29,321 bases of DNA from Bacteroidota bacterium (GTDB lineage: Bacteria > Bacteroidota > Bacteroidia > Bacteroidales > VadinHA17). Where the stretch lies: positions 1 through 29,321 of the forward strand of contig JAEYZD010000213.1 in assembly GCA_023430725.1 (NCBI GenBank). Direction: 5' to 3'. Made by a program: the position numbers and the translations under genes. Shown one piece after another: positions 9,465 through 17,631 of the stretch. Position 1 is the stretch's first letter. Each line of letters begins with the position of its first letter. The notes under the pieces were generated by a model that ran no database searches, was not told where the DNA came from, and saw only the letters and a program-made list of their open reading frames with translations.

Positions 9465-9482
9465 CCGGAGCACGATCGTAAG

Positions 9483-10976
9483 ATGGGCATAGTTCAGAAG
9501 CAGACGATACGCGGGACTGCATGGTCCTACCTTGGTGCCCTCCTCGGGTTTGTCAATATCATACTTCTTTCGCCGAAGATCTTTACAACCGGAGAGATAG
9601 GCGTAGTCCAGCTCTTACTGTCGTTTGCCACCATGCTGGCACAGTTCTCCAGTCTCGGATTCACAAACGTAATCAACAGGCTTTTCCCCTGGTTCAGGGA
9701 GGGCAGGGGCAGGCATCACGGTTTCCTGGGTCTCTCACTGGTGATTACGATGGCCGGTTTTATTGCGGCCCTCGTATTCCTGAAATTCTATGGGCCGCAC
9801 TTCACCGAGGCCAACATGGAGCGTTCACCTCTTATAGCGGAATATTCTCTCTATCTCCCCGCGCTTCTGCTGATAACCATGCTGTTCAATCTCCTTGACA
9901 ACTACAATAAGGTGCTTTATGATGCAGTACTTGGCACTTTTCTCCGGGAGTTTCTTTTCAGGGTGTTCAACCTGGGACTCATCGGCCTCTTCTGGGCGGG
10001 CATAATCGATTTCAACGGCTATGTTTTCGGGTATGTGGTCTCGCAGGGCATACCTCTGATAATCATCTTTATAAGCCTTCTAATAAGGGGTGAAATCTCG
10101 CTCAAGCTTGAGCCTGGCTTCATCACGCCGCAGCTGAAGCGCGAGATTATCATCCTGTCACTGTTCGGGATTCTGACCGGTATCAGCACGGTGACCCTGA
10201 CCACCCTCGACAAGCTCTTTGTGAACACCTACCTCGGCGAGGCCGAAGTGGGGATATACTCCATTGCCTCATATTTTGCGGTACTGATCCTGCTCCCCGG
10301 ACGGTCGGTTTCCAAGATCTCGATCCCCTTTCTGGCCGAGGCCTGGAAGAAGAATGACCAGCACACAATCAGGGACATGTATGTCCGGAGCAGCATCAGC
10401 CAGTATGCAGTGGGGCTCCTTATATTTGCCGGGCTACTTGTCAATCTTGGCAACATATTCCGGTTGCTGCCGGAGGAATATACCGGCAGCGCTGCAGTAA
10501 TTATCCTTATCAGCTTCGGCAACCTGGTCAGCGGTTCTGCCGGTGTCAACGGGGTGGTGCTTGCAACATCGTCATTATACAGGTTTCAGACCTGGCTGAT
10601 GTTCATCCTGATTGCCCTGTTCGTTGTCACAAGTGTCATTTTCATACCGCTGTGGGGGATCACAGGGGCTGCGCTTGCCTCAATGACATCAAATATAATC
10701 TACAGCATGCTCGGGGTGGTGCTTGCCGGCAGAAGGTTCGGCATCTGGCCCTACAGCACTCAACACCTGAAAATAACCCTTCTGGGAATTGTGGCTATGA
10801 CAGCCGGGTATCTCATTCCGCAGATTTCCCTTGTCCCTGATATCCTGCTGCGAAGCCTTCTTGTAACAGTGATTTTTGTTGCCGGTGTATGGTATTGGAG
10901 ACTCTCGGATGACCTGACAGGGGTTGCTGATACAATGGTTGAAAGGTTCAGGAAGAAGTTTCAGGGAGAAGGTTGA
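9483..10976 (+). CDS. Polysaccharide/lipid-linked oligosaccharide flippase (MOP superfamily, Wzx-like)
   Basis: The product (about 497 aa) is almost entirely hydrophobic helices with short loops, consistent with the 12-14 membrane segments of MOP-type exporters. The N-terminus IVQKQTIRGTAWSYLGALLG and a central GIYSIASYFAVLILLPGRS segment are typical of PST/Wzx proteins, which flip lipid-linked sugars across the inner membrane. I chose ATG 9483: the longer frame starts with TTG 9462, which lies inside a likely -7 promoter box, and the family usually begins just before the first amphipathic helix. It diverges from the YfhO gene and converges on the glycosyltransferase gene. The cargo is unknown. 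Confidence 0.85.
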   Translation: MGIVQKQTIRGTAWSYLGALLGFVNIILLSPKIFTTGEIGVVQLLLSFATMLAQFSSLGFTNVINRLFPWFREGRGRHHGFLGLSLVITMAGFIAALVFLKFYGPHFTEANMERSPLIAEYSLYLPALLLITMLFNLLDNYNKVLYDAVLGTFLREFLFRVFNLGLIGLFWAGIIDFNGYVFGYVVSQGIPLIIIFISLLIRGEISLKLEPGFITPQLKREIIILSLFGILTGISTVTLTTLDKLFVNTYLGEAEVGIYSIASYFAVLILLPGRSVSKISIPFLAEAWKKNDQHTIRDMYVRSSISQYAVGLLIFAGLLVNLGNIFRLLPEEYTGSAAVIILISFGNLVSGSAGVNGVVLATSSLYRFQTWLMFILIALFVVTSVIFIPLWGITGAALASMTSNIIYSMLGVVLAGRRFGIWPYSTQHLKITLLGIVAMTAGYLIPQISLVPDILLRSLLVTVIFVAGVWYWRLSDDLTGVADTMVERFRKKFQGEG

Positions 10977-10989
10977 CTCCTGATTGTTT

Positions 10990-11025
10990 GTCCGGGATGT
11001 GAGCCGTCAGCAGTACCCGGACTTT
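10990..11025. terminator. Possible bidirectional terminator between convergent genes
   Basis: GTCCGGG (10990-10996) can pair perfectly with CCCGGAC (11016-11022), leaving a 19-base loop. A short TTT follows on the plus strand, and only a weak CAAACA tract on the other side. The position, in the 74-base gap between the ends of the flippase and glycosyltransferase genes, fits a terminator, but the U-tract is poor. Confidence 0.35.
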
Positions 11026-11050
11026 CAACTCTCACGCAAACCAGAGCCAG

Positions 11051-12334
11051 CTACAGTCTGTTCAGAATCTCTCCCAGCTTGACAGCCAGTGCCCTGCGCG
11101 AATATTCGAGGTGATGGCCGCTTCGCTTCACGGTCTTTCCGTCAGCCACCCTCAAAATGAAATCCCTTATTTTCTGAACCTCGTCGTATCCGAAGATTCC
11201 CTGGTAACCGCATAGCGACAGCAGACGAGCGGCATCGCCGTCTGAAGGACCGAGGAAAAGTATCGGCTTTTCCGTTGCCAGGTATTCAAAAATCTTCCCG
11301 GTTAGGATGGATCTGTTAGATTTATGGTCAGGGATGATCAGCAGCAGCATGCTTGAATTCATCATGTGCCGGATTGCTTCAGGGTGTTCACAGTAACTTA
11401 TGAATTCGGTATTGATATCTTCTTTGCCTGCCGTGAAGAGCACCCGCACCTCATCGGGAACTGACCCTACAAACCTCAGAACAGGTGGCTTGCCGTTGAT
11501 CCTGATGTCTCTGACTGCATCAATGAAACCCCGGACAGGGTATCCGGGAGAAAGGGTTCCCGTATAGGTTATTGTGAACCTCTCTGGCATTGTGGCCTCT
11601 AAACCCTGGAAATCCTCCTCGTCAAATCCGTTGGGCAGGACATCGGTTTTCTCCTCAATACCGGTGGCTTTTTCAGCGAAGGAAGAGGCAAGTGTCTGGC
11701 CAACTGTAATGATCCTGTCAGCCTTCATCAGCACTCTCTTTTCAAGGCGCCTGTCCAGCATCCTTGCCGGCATTGATGGCCGGAACATGTCATAGTAGTA
11801 GATTTCCGTCCAGGGGTCCCTGAGGTCTGCAACCCACTTCAGTTGTGGAAACCGGCGCTTCAGTCTCAGCCCGATCAGCTGTGTCGAGTGTGGCGGACTG
11901 GTTGTAATGATGTGGCTGATGTTCTGGCTCCGCATAAGTTCACAGGCCTTGCTGAAGGCAAAACTGTTCCATCCCTTGCGGGGGTCAGGGATGAAAAAGT
12001 TGCCCCTGATGAAGCGGCTGATGGCGCTTTTTATCCCCTTGCCCTTTCCGGATGCGAAGCCTGCATGCGGGATTTTCGACTGGTCCCTGTTGTAAAGTGC
12101 AAAATAGTTGAGTGCCTTTGTGCGGTGGACCTCCACATCCAGCGGTACCTCGCCGAAGAGAGACGGGTCCTGGAACGGGTAGGCGGCATACTCCGGGAAT
12201 ACAGTCAGAACCACGGGGAACCATCCTGAGGAGGGGAGGTATTTCGTAAACTTGAGCCAGCGCTGCACTCCGGCCCCTCCGCTGGGGGGCCAGTAGTAGG
12301 TGATGATCAGAACCTTTGCCGGCCCGGACCTCAT
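11051..12334 (-). CDS. GT4-like glycosyltransferase
   Basis: The 427-aa GT-B-fold protein starts with KVLIITYYWPPSGGAGVQRW, the usual acceptor-domain opening with a glycine-rich loop. It has IITTSPPHSTQLIGL and VADLRDPW motifs mid-way, ITYTGTLSPGYPVRGFIDAV at the start of the nucleotide-sugar domain, and GKIFEYLATEKPILFLGP near the C-terminus, where the family's donor-binding Glu usually sits. These features place it among Bacteroidota GT4/GT1-group sugar transferases; donor and acceptor cannot be deduced. It begins 1 base after the glyQS stop, so it is probably on the same transcript. The flippase and YfhO neighbours suggest envelope glycan assembly. Confidence 0.85.
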   Translation of the reverse strand: MRSGPAKVLIITYYWPPSGGAGVQRWLKFTKYLPSSGWFPVVLTVFPEYAAYPFQDPSLFGEVPLDVEVHRTKALNYFALYNRDQSKIPHAGFASGKGKGIKSAISRFIRGNFFIPDPRKGWNSFAFSKACELMRSQNISHIITTSPPHSTQLIGLRLKRRFPQLKWVADLRDPWTEIYYYDMFRPSMPARMLDRRLEKRVLMKADRIITVGQTLASSFAEKATGIEEKTDVLPNGFDEEDFQGLEATMPERFTITYTGTLSPGYPVRGFIDAVRDIRINGKPPVLRFVGSVPDEVRVLFTAGKEDINTEFISYCEHPEAIRHMMNSSMLLLIIPDHKSNRSILTGKIFEYLATEKPILFLGPSDGDAARLLSLCGYQGIFGYDEVQKIRDFILRVADGKTVKRSGHHLEYSRRALAVKLGEILNRL

Positions 12335-12335
12335 C

Positions 12336-13886
12336 TTACAGTCTTTTCAGTTGTTCCTGCATGCTGACCTTGTCAGCGATTATGGCTCTCAGCTGAGACA
12401 GAGGCACACGCTCCTGCAGCATTGAGTCACGGTACCTGATTGTAACGGTTTCGTCCTGTACAGTCTGGTAGTCAATTGTAATGCAATAGGGTGTTCCTAT
12501 CGCGTCCTGGCGACGGTAGCGTTTTCCGATCGAATCCTTCTCGTCATACTGGCAGTTGAAATCGAACTTCAGGTCATTGATGATCCTGCGCGATATGTCC
12601 GGCAGGCCGTCCTTGCGTACCAGCGGCAACACCGCGAGCTTCACCGGTGCAAGCACTGACGGCAGACGTAAAACAACCCTGCTGTCCGGCGTGCCGTCTT
12701 CCTTTGTAAGGTCTTCCTCGTAGTACGAAGCAGCAATAACCTGGAGGAACATGCGGTCAACGCCTATCGAGGTCTCGATCACATACGGGATGTAGGACTC
12801 ATTCATCTCCGGGTCAAAATACTGCATCTTCTTACCGCTGTACTGCTGGTGTTGCTTCAGGTCGAAGTCGGTACGCGAGTGAATCCCTTCAACCTCCTTA
12901 AAGCCGAACGGGAAACGGTACTCAATGTCAGCTGCTGCATTTGCATAATGGGCAAGCTTGTCATGATCATGGAAGCGGTAGTTATCGTCACCGAATCCAA
13001 GGGCTTTGTGCCACTTCATCCTGGCCTCCTTCCACTGGCTGAACCACTCCAGCTCGGTGCCCGGTTTTACGAAGAACTGCATCTCCATCTGTTCAAACTC
13101 CCGCATGCGGAAGATGAACTGCCGTGCAACGATCTCATTCCTGAAAGCCTTTCCTATCTGCGCTATCCCGAAGGGGAGCTTCATGCGGCCTGTCTTCTGG
13201 ACGTTGAGGAAGTTGACAAAGATGCCCTGTGCCGTTTCAGGACGCAGGTAGATCTTCATCGCACCGTCAGAGGTAGACCCTATTTCAGTGGCAAACATCA
13301 GGTTGAACTGCCTCACCTCGGTCCAGTTACTGGTACCTGACACCGGGCAGACAATTGCATTGTCAACTATTATCTGCCTCAGTTCGGCAAGGTCCGGGCC
13401 TGCCATTGCGGCAACAAACCTGCCGTGAAGGGCATCGTACTTTTCACGCACCTCAAGGATACGCGGGTTTGTGGAGCGGTAGAGCGCCTCATCGAACTTT
13501 TCCCCGAACCGGCTCCTGGCCTTCTCAACTTCCTTTTCGATTTTATCGGAATACTTTTCGAGGTGCTCCTCTATCAGCACATCGGCACGGTAGCGCTTCT
13601 TGCTGTCACGGTTGTCAATCAGCGGGTCATTGAACGCATCCACATGACCGGAGGCCTTCCATATTTCAGGATGCATGAATATCGCCGAATCAATACCGAC
13701 GATATTGTCATGCAGCAGGACCATGCTGTCCCACCAGTATTTCTTTATGTTGTTTTTAAGCTCAACTCCGTACTGGCCATAGTCATATACCGCACCCAGT
13801 CCGTCATAAATTTCGCTTGACTGAAATACATATCCATACTCCTTGCAATGCGCAACCAGTTTTTTGAAAATATCTTCGTTTGCCAT
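12336..13886 (-). CDS. glyQS: Glycyl-tRNA synthetase, single-chain alpha2 type
   Basis: The 516-aa class II synthetase attaches glycine to tRNA-Gly. Visible signatures: N-terminal IYDGLGAVYDYGQYGVELK (26-44), YLRPETAQGIF (213-223), and motif 2 with FRNEI and RMREFEQMEMQFF (248-272). The C-terminal anticodon-binding domain starts near LAPVKLAVLPLV and includes KRYRRQDAIGTPYCIT. A CPVSG motif at about 180-184 is typical of this type, which is distinct from the alpha2beta2 enzyme (glyQ plus glyS). Length is normal. A promoter match lies upstream (13921-13951), and the glycosyltransferase gene follows 1 base behind. It diverges from nadB. Confidence 0.96.
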   Translation of the reverse strand: MANEDIFKKLVAHCKEYGYVFQSSEIYDGLGAVYDYGQYGVELKNNIKKYWWDSMVLLHDNIVGIDSAIFMHPEIWKASGHVDAFNDPLIDNRDSKKRYRADVLIEEHLEKYSDKIEKEVEKARSRFGEKFDEALYRSTNPRILEVREKYDALHGRFVAAMAGPDLAELRQIIVDNAIVCPVSGTSNWTEVRQFNLMFATEIGSTSDGAMKIYLRPETAQGIFVNFLNVQKTGRMKLPFGIAQIGKAFRNEIVARQFIFRMREFEQMEMQFFVKPGTELEWFSQWKEARMKWHKALGFGDDNYRFHDHDKLAHYANAAADIEYRFPFGFKEVEGIHSRTDFDLKQHQQYSGKKMQYFDPEMNESYIPYVIETSIGVDRMFLQVIAASYYEEDLTKEDGTPDSRVVLRLPSVLAPVKLAVLPLVRKDGLPDISRRIINDLKFDFNCQYDEKDSIGKRYRRQDAIGTPYCITIDYQTVQDETVTIRYRDSMLQERVPLSQLRAIIADKVSMQEQLKRL

Positions 13887-13920
13887 ACTGATTCTGAGGT
13901 TCTCCGTTCTGTTAACCGGG

Positions 13921-13951
13921 CAAAAGTATATTAAAATCCGCTGTTTTACAA
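13921..13951 (-). promoter_or_regulatory. Bacteroidota-type promoter for glyQS
   Basis: On the minus strand TTG (13949-13951) lies 20 bases before TACTTTTG (13921-13928), matching TTG-N20-TAnnTTTG. Predicted RNA start is near 13914, giving a leader of roughly 28 bases before the ATG at 13886, too short for a leader riboswitch. Confidence 0.55.
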
Positions 13952-13978
13952 TCCGGCATACAGTCCGGAATCAATTTG

Positions 13979-13986
13979 TATCTTTA
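13979..13986 (+). promoter_or_regulatory. Weak candidate -7 box for nadB
   Basis: TATCTTTA differs from TAnnTTTG only in its last base and lies 24 bases before the nadB ATG. No -33 element is evident at the expected distance. Confidence 0.25.
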
Positions 13987-14010
13987 CTTTTCGTTTTTCA
14001 AAAAACCTGT

Positions 14011-15588
14011 ATGAAAGTAAGGTGTGATTTTCTGGTTATAGGATCTGGCATTGCAGGACTCGCCTTCGCCCTCAAGGCGGCAGAAAAGGGAAAAGTGTGT
14101 GTGATCACCAAGGCAAAAATGGACGACTGCAGCACCAACTATGCACAGGGTGGCATTGCCGCTGTAATGTATGAACCTGACAACTTCGACAAGCACGTCA
14201 GGGATACCATGGTTGCAGGAGCAGGCTACTGCAACGAGGAGGTTGTAAGGATGGTGGTTAGCGAGGCTCCGGCGCGGATAAGGGAACTGATTGAATTAGG
14301 GGTCGATTTTGACAAGAAGTCGGATGGAACCCTCGATATGGCGATGGAGGGAGGTCATACAGAACACAGGATTCTGCACCATAAGGACTCTACCGGCGCC
14401 GCCATTGAAAGGGTGCTTATTCAGAGGGTCAGGGAGCACAAAAACATTGATATCTATGAGGATCATTTTGCCATTGACCTGCTAACCCAGCACAACCTGG
14501 GCGAGTATGTCACCAGGGAGTGGACGAATATTGAATGCTATGGCGCACATGTCGCCGACCTGAGCACCAGCAAGGTAACCACCTTCCTGGCGAAGGTGAC
14601 GGTGCTGGCAACGGGTGGCTGCGGTAATATTTACATGACAACCACCAATCCGCCGGTAGCCACCGGCGACGGTGTGGCCATGGTTCACAGGGCCAACGGC
14701 AAGATCGAGAATATGGAATTCATCCAGTTTCATCCAACATCGCTGTATGACCCAAATGTAAGGCCATCTTTCCTTATCACTGAGGCGCTCAGGGGATTCG
14801 GTGCAGAGCTGCAAAACAGCAAGGGAGAGAAGTTCATGCCAAAGTACCACGTGAGGGGATCACTTGCTCCGCGCGACGTGGTTGCCAGGGCTATCGATAA
14901 CGAAATGAAACTGCTGGGAGACGATTTTGTCTGGCTAGACTGTACACATCTCGACGGGACTGAGCTTAAGTCGCATTTTCCGCACATATATGAAAAGTGT
15001 CTTTCACAGGGGATTGACATCACGAAGGATATGATCCCGGTGGTGCCTGCGGCCCATTATTCCTGCGGCGGGGTAAAGGTTGACATGAATGGCAGAAGTT
15101 CAATTGACCGGCTCTATGCAATAGGCGAGGTCTCCTCAACAGGACTTCACGGCGCCAACAGGCTGGCATCCAACTCGCTCATCGAGGCAGCCGTGTATGC
15201 ACACAGGGCAGCGATGGATTCATTGCCACGTGTTGACGGACTTACATATGAAGAGAAAATACCCTCGTGGAACTATCATGGCACAACCCACCTGGAGGAG
15301 ATGATCCTGGTGACGCAGAACTACCGCGAGATGCAGATGATAATGAGCAACTACGTTGGTATTGTAAGATCAGACCTGAGGCTCGCGAGGGCAAAGACCC
15401 GCCTGGAGATAATCTACCAGGAGACGGAGGATCTCTACCGGCGGTCAACCCTCTCACGTCAGCTGATAGAGCTCAGAAACCTTATCGCAGCAGGCTACCT
15501 GGTGATCAAGATGGCACAGAACAGGCAGGAGAGCCTCGGGTTGCACTATTCGATAGATTATCCGGCAAGACCCGGATCAGAATTTTAA
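14011..15588 (+). CDS. nadB: L-aspartate oxidase (NAD biosynthesis)
   Basis: The 525-aa flavoprotein oxidises L-aspartate to iminoaspartate, the first step of de novo NAD synthesis. It shows the FAD-binding GSGIAGLAFAL at residues 11-21, NYAQGGIAA, the substrate-domain HPTSLYDP, and SCGGVKVDMNGRSSIDRLYA followed by GEVSSTGLHGANRLASNSL. These motifs separate it from SdhA, which is encoded elsewhere in the window. The start is ATG 14011 (MKVRCDFLVIGSG). The frame stays open back to 13843, but that stretch overlaps the divergent glyQS gene and its promoter and has no matching protein character. nadA and nadC are not in this window. The CPBP gene follows 12 bases downstream. Confidence 0.95.
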   Translation: MKVRCDFLVIGSGIAGLAFALKAAEKGKVCVITKAKMDDCSTNYAQGGIAAVMYEPDNFDKHVRDTMVAGAGYCNEEVVRMVVSEAPARIRELIELGVDFDKKSDGTLDMAMEGGHTEHRILHHKDSTGAAIERVLIQRVREHKNIDIYEDHFAIDLLTQHNLGEYVTREWTNIECYGAHVADLSTSKVTTFLAKVTVLATGGCGNIYMTTTNPPVATGDGVAMVHRANGKIENMEFIQFHPTSLYDPNVRPSFLITEALRGFGAELQNSKGEKFMPKYHVRGSLAPRDVVARAIDNEMKLLGDDFVWLDCTHLDGTELKSHFPHIYEKCLSQGIDITKDMIPVVPAAHYSCGGVKVDMNGRSSIDRLYAIGEVSSTGLHGANRLASNSLIEAAVYAHRAAMDSLPRVDGLTYEEKIPSWNYHGTTHLEEMILVTQNYREMQMIMSNYVGIVRSDLRLARAKTRLEIIYQETEDLYRRSTLSRQLIELRNLIAAGYLVIKMAQNRQESLGLHYSIDYPARPGSEF

Positions 15589-15600
15589 ACCGTGAAAATT

Positions 15601-16611
15601 ATGGAAGCCAATGAAGCCAGCATCACTCCTGAAGAACAGAGTGAATCTCCCTTCCTGACTGCTCCGTTCAAGGGAAAGAACGCATTCTGGAGGTATTTCG
15701 TAGGAATAGTAGTCCCTTTTCTGGCCGCTAACTTTATAGGGGCTCTGCCTCTCGCTGCGGTTGTTATTACGTCATCCCTTGACGGTTCTCCGGTACCACA
15801 GAAGGGCGGTATGCCTGACTTCGAGGCAATGGGAATTGATCTGAATCTGGGGTTCCTGCTCAACATCTTTCCGTTCCTGCTGGGACTGATTGCAATAATT
15901 CTTCTCATCAAGCCGCTGCATGCACGCAAGTTTTCGACGGTTGTTAACGGCGGAACCAAAATCAGATGGAGCAGGATGCTGGTCGCCGCCCTTGTGTGGA
16001 CAGTCATCTCGGTGTTATGGATGGTATATTCGCTGAAGAGCGATCCGGGCAACTTCAGACTCAATAACACATCAAACTCGCTGATAATTCTTGCGGTTCT
16101 GGCATTGACGCTGATCCCGTTCCAGGCTGCCTTCGAGGAGATACTTTTCCGTGGTTACCTGATGCAGGGCTTTGGCGTCTGGGCAAGAAACAGGTGGGTT
16201 CCCATCATATTTACCTCAGTGCTCTTCGGCCTGATGCACGGGCTCAATCCGGAAGTGCAGCAGTACGGATTCATGACGATGATGCCGCAATACATCTTCT
16301 TCGGTGTGGTGTTCGCCGTTCTGACAATGTTTGACGGCGGAATTGAAATGGCAATTGGCGCCCATGCGGCAAACAACATATTCCTTTCGATAATGGTCAC
16401 CCATGATGACATGGCTCTTCAGACACCCGCACTGTATGAGCAGATCGAGATCCATCCCTGGAAGGAGTTCGGAGGCCTGATTGCCATGTCGGTAATTTTT
16501 CTTGTGATAATGGCTCTTGTGTACCGCTGGAAAGATTTACGCAGGCTTTATGCGAGAATAAGGGTTCCAGAGGTGACAACCGATTTGTCAGATGCCGTAG
16601 ATGCCGGTTGA
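15601..16611 (+). CDS. CPBP family intramembrane glutamic endopeptidase
   Basis: The product (336 aa from ATG 15601) is a multi-helix membrane protein with the three CPBP (ABI/CAAX-like) motifs: EEILFR (179-184, the EExxxR pair), FGLMHG with His213, and GAHAANN with His255 and Asn259. These match the catalytic Glu and His set of Rce1-like intramembrane proteases. An in-frame GTG at 15592 is an alternative start. The N-terminus up to about residue 27 is soluble and acidic. The gene begins 12 bases after nadB, so it is probably co-transcribed with it, and its end overlaps the convergent dusB by 24 bases. The substrate is unknown; some family members act on bacteriocins or sorting, but nothing nearby supports that. 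Confidence 0.88.
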   Translation: MEANEASITPEEQSESPFLTAPFKGKNAFWRYFVGIVVPFLAANFIGALPLAAVVITSSLDGSPVPQKGGMPDFEAMGIDLNLGFLLNIFPFLLGLIAIILLIKPLHARKFSTVVNGGTKIRWSRMLVAALVWTVISVLWMVYSLKSDPGNFRLNNTSNSLIILAVLALTLIPFQAAFEEILFRGYLMQGFGVWARNRWVPIIFTSVLFGLMHGLNPEVQQYGFMTMMPQYIFFGVVFAVLTMFDGGIEMAIGAHAANNIFLSIMVTHDDMALQTPALYEQIEIHPWKEFGGLIAMSVIFLVIMALVYRWKDLRRLYARIRVPEVTTDLSDAVDAG

Positions 16612-17631
16612 CCGGTCGTACCTGCAACCGCCCCACTTTTCCCTTATTTCGCCGATGATAGTGCGTATCTCATCCACCTCCAGTGAAGTGAGAAGCCGCA
16701 GGCGTGTCTCCCTGAAACCGGGCAATCCCTTGAAGTAATTGGAAAAGTGGCGTCTCATCTCAAGTATGGCAGCTTTACCCTCCTTATGCTCCAATGATTT
16801 GTCGAGGTGCAGCAGTGCCAGGTCTGCCTTTTCCTCCACCGTTGGCTCGGGAAGGATCTCCCCGGTGTCAAGATAATGCCTGATCTCCCTGAATATCCAT
16901 GGTCTTCCGAATGTAGCCCTTCCGACCATGATTCCGTCCACGCCGTAATTGTCGAACATCATCTTCGCCCGCTCAGGCCCGTTGACATCACCGTTGCCAA
17001 TGATGGGAATCCTTATTCTGGGGTTTTTCTTTACCTCGCCAATGAGGGTCCAGTCGGCCTCACCACGATAAAACTGAGCCCGAGTGCGGCCGTGAATCGT
17101 CAGCCCGGTGATACCTGTATCCTGAAGCCGTTCTGCCACATCCATGATTATCCTGCTGTTATCATCCCATCCCAGTCTCGTCTTGACGGTAACAGGCAGT
17201 TTAACGGCCCTGACGATAGCTGAGGTCATCTCAATCATGAGAGGTATATTCTGCAGCATTCCGGCGCCGGCCCCCCGGGCGGCAATTTTTCTGACAGGGC
17301 ATCCGTAATTAATGTCTATCAGGTCAGGTCCGGCCGCTTCAGCCATCAGTGCTGCATCAACCATCGATTCAATGATGTGGCCGTAGAGCTGTATTCCGAT
17401 GGGACGCTCATAATCAAACAGGTCAAGCTTCTTTACGCTGCTCCGTCCGTCCCTTATCAGTCCGTCGGAAGAGATAAACTCCGTGTACATGAAGTCTGCA
17501 CCGAACATCTTGCAGATATATCTGAAGGAAGGATCGGTGATATCCTCCATGGGAGCGAGAAAGAGAGGCTGCTCCCTTAATATTGTGTTTCCGATTTTCA
17601 ATTTGTGATTACCTGTTGTCCTCCCTGTCAT
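16588..17631 (-). CDS. dusB: tRNA-dihydrouridine synthase, DusB/NifR3 type
   Basis: The FMN enzyme reduces specific uridines in tRNA to dihydrouridine with NADPH. Motifs: PLFLAPMEDITDPSFR (22-37), the catalytic cysteine in DINYGCPVRK (Cys111), TVKTRLGWDD, LTIHGRTRAQFY, IIGNGDV, and GIMVGRATFGRPWIF. Length (347 aa) is normal. The start is debatable: ATG 17631 lies 23 bases inside the end of the upstream 247-aa gene, while a TTG at 17601 would begin LKIGN, which is where many family members start. A still longer frame to 17763 overlaps the upstream gene heavily and is unlikely. Probably expressed together with the upstream gene. Confidence 0.92.
   Translation of the reverse strand: MTGRTTGNHKLKIGNTILREQPLFLAPMEDITDPSFRYICKMFGADFMYTEFISSDGLIRDGRSSVKKLDLFDYERPIGIQLYGHIIESMVDAALMAEAAGPDLIDINYGCPVRKIAARGAGAGMLQNIPLMIEMTSAIVRAVKLPVTVKTRLGWDDNSRIIMDVAERLQDTGITGLTIHGRTRAQFYRGEADWTLIGEVKKNPRIRIPIIGNGDVNGPERAKMMFDNYGVDGIMVGRATFGRPWIFREIRHYLDTGEILPEPTVEEKADLALLHLDKSLEHKEGKAAILEMRRHFSNYFKGLPGFRETRLRLLTSLEVDEIRTIIGEIREKWGGCRYDRSTGIYGI

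Noticed and set aside
12849..13340. 163-aa antisense frame opposite glyQS
   Set aside because: The sense strand encodes conserved class II synthetase motifs here; the antisense frame is a by-product of codon pattern.
13843..14010. Upstream in-frame extension of nadB (56 residues)
   Set aside because: It overlaps the divergent glyQS coding start and its promoter, has no family similarity, and ATG 14011 opens exactly at the conserved FAD-binding N-terminus.
15585..16070. 161-aa antisense frame opposite the CPBP gene
   Set aside because: The opposite strand encodes a full CPBP protein with all three motifs; the antisense protein has no recognisable domain.
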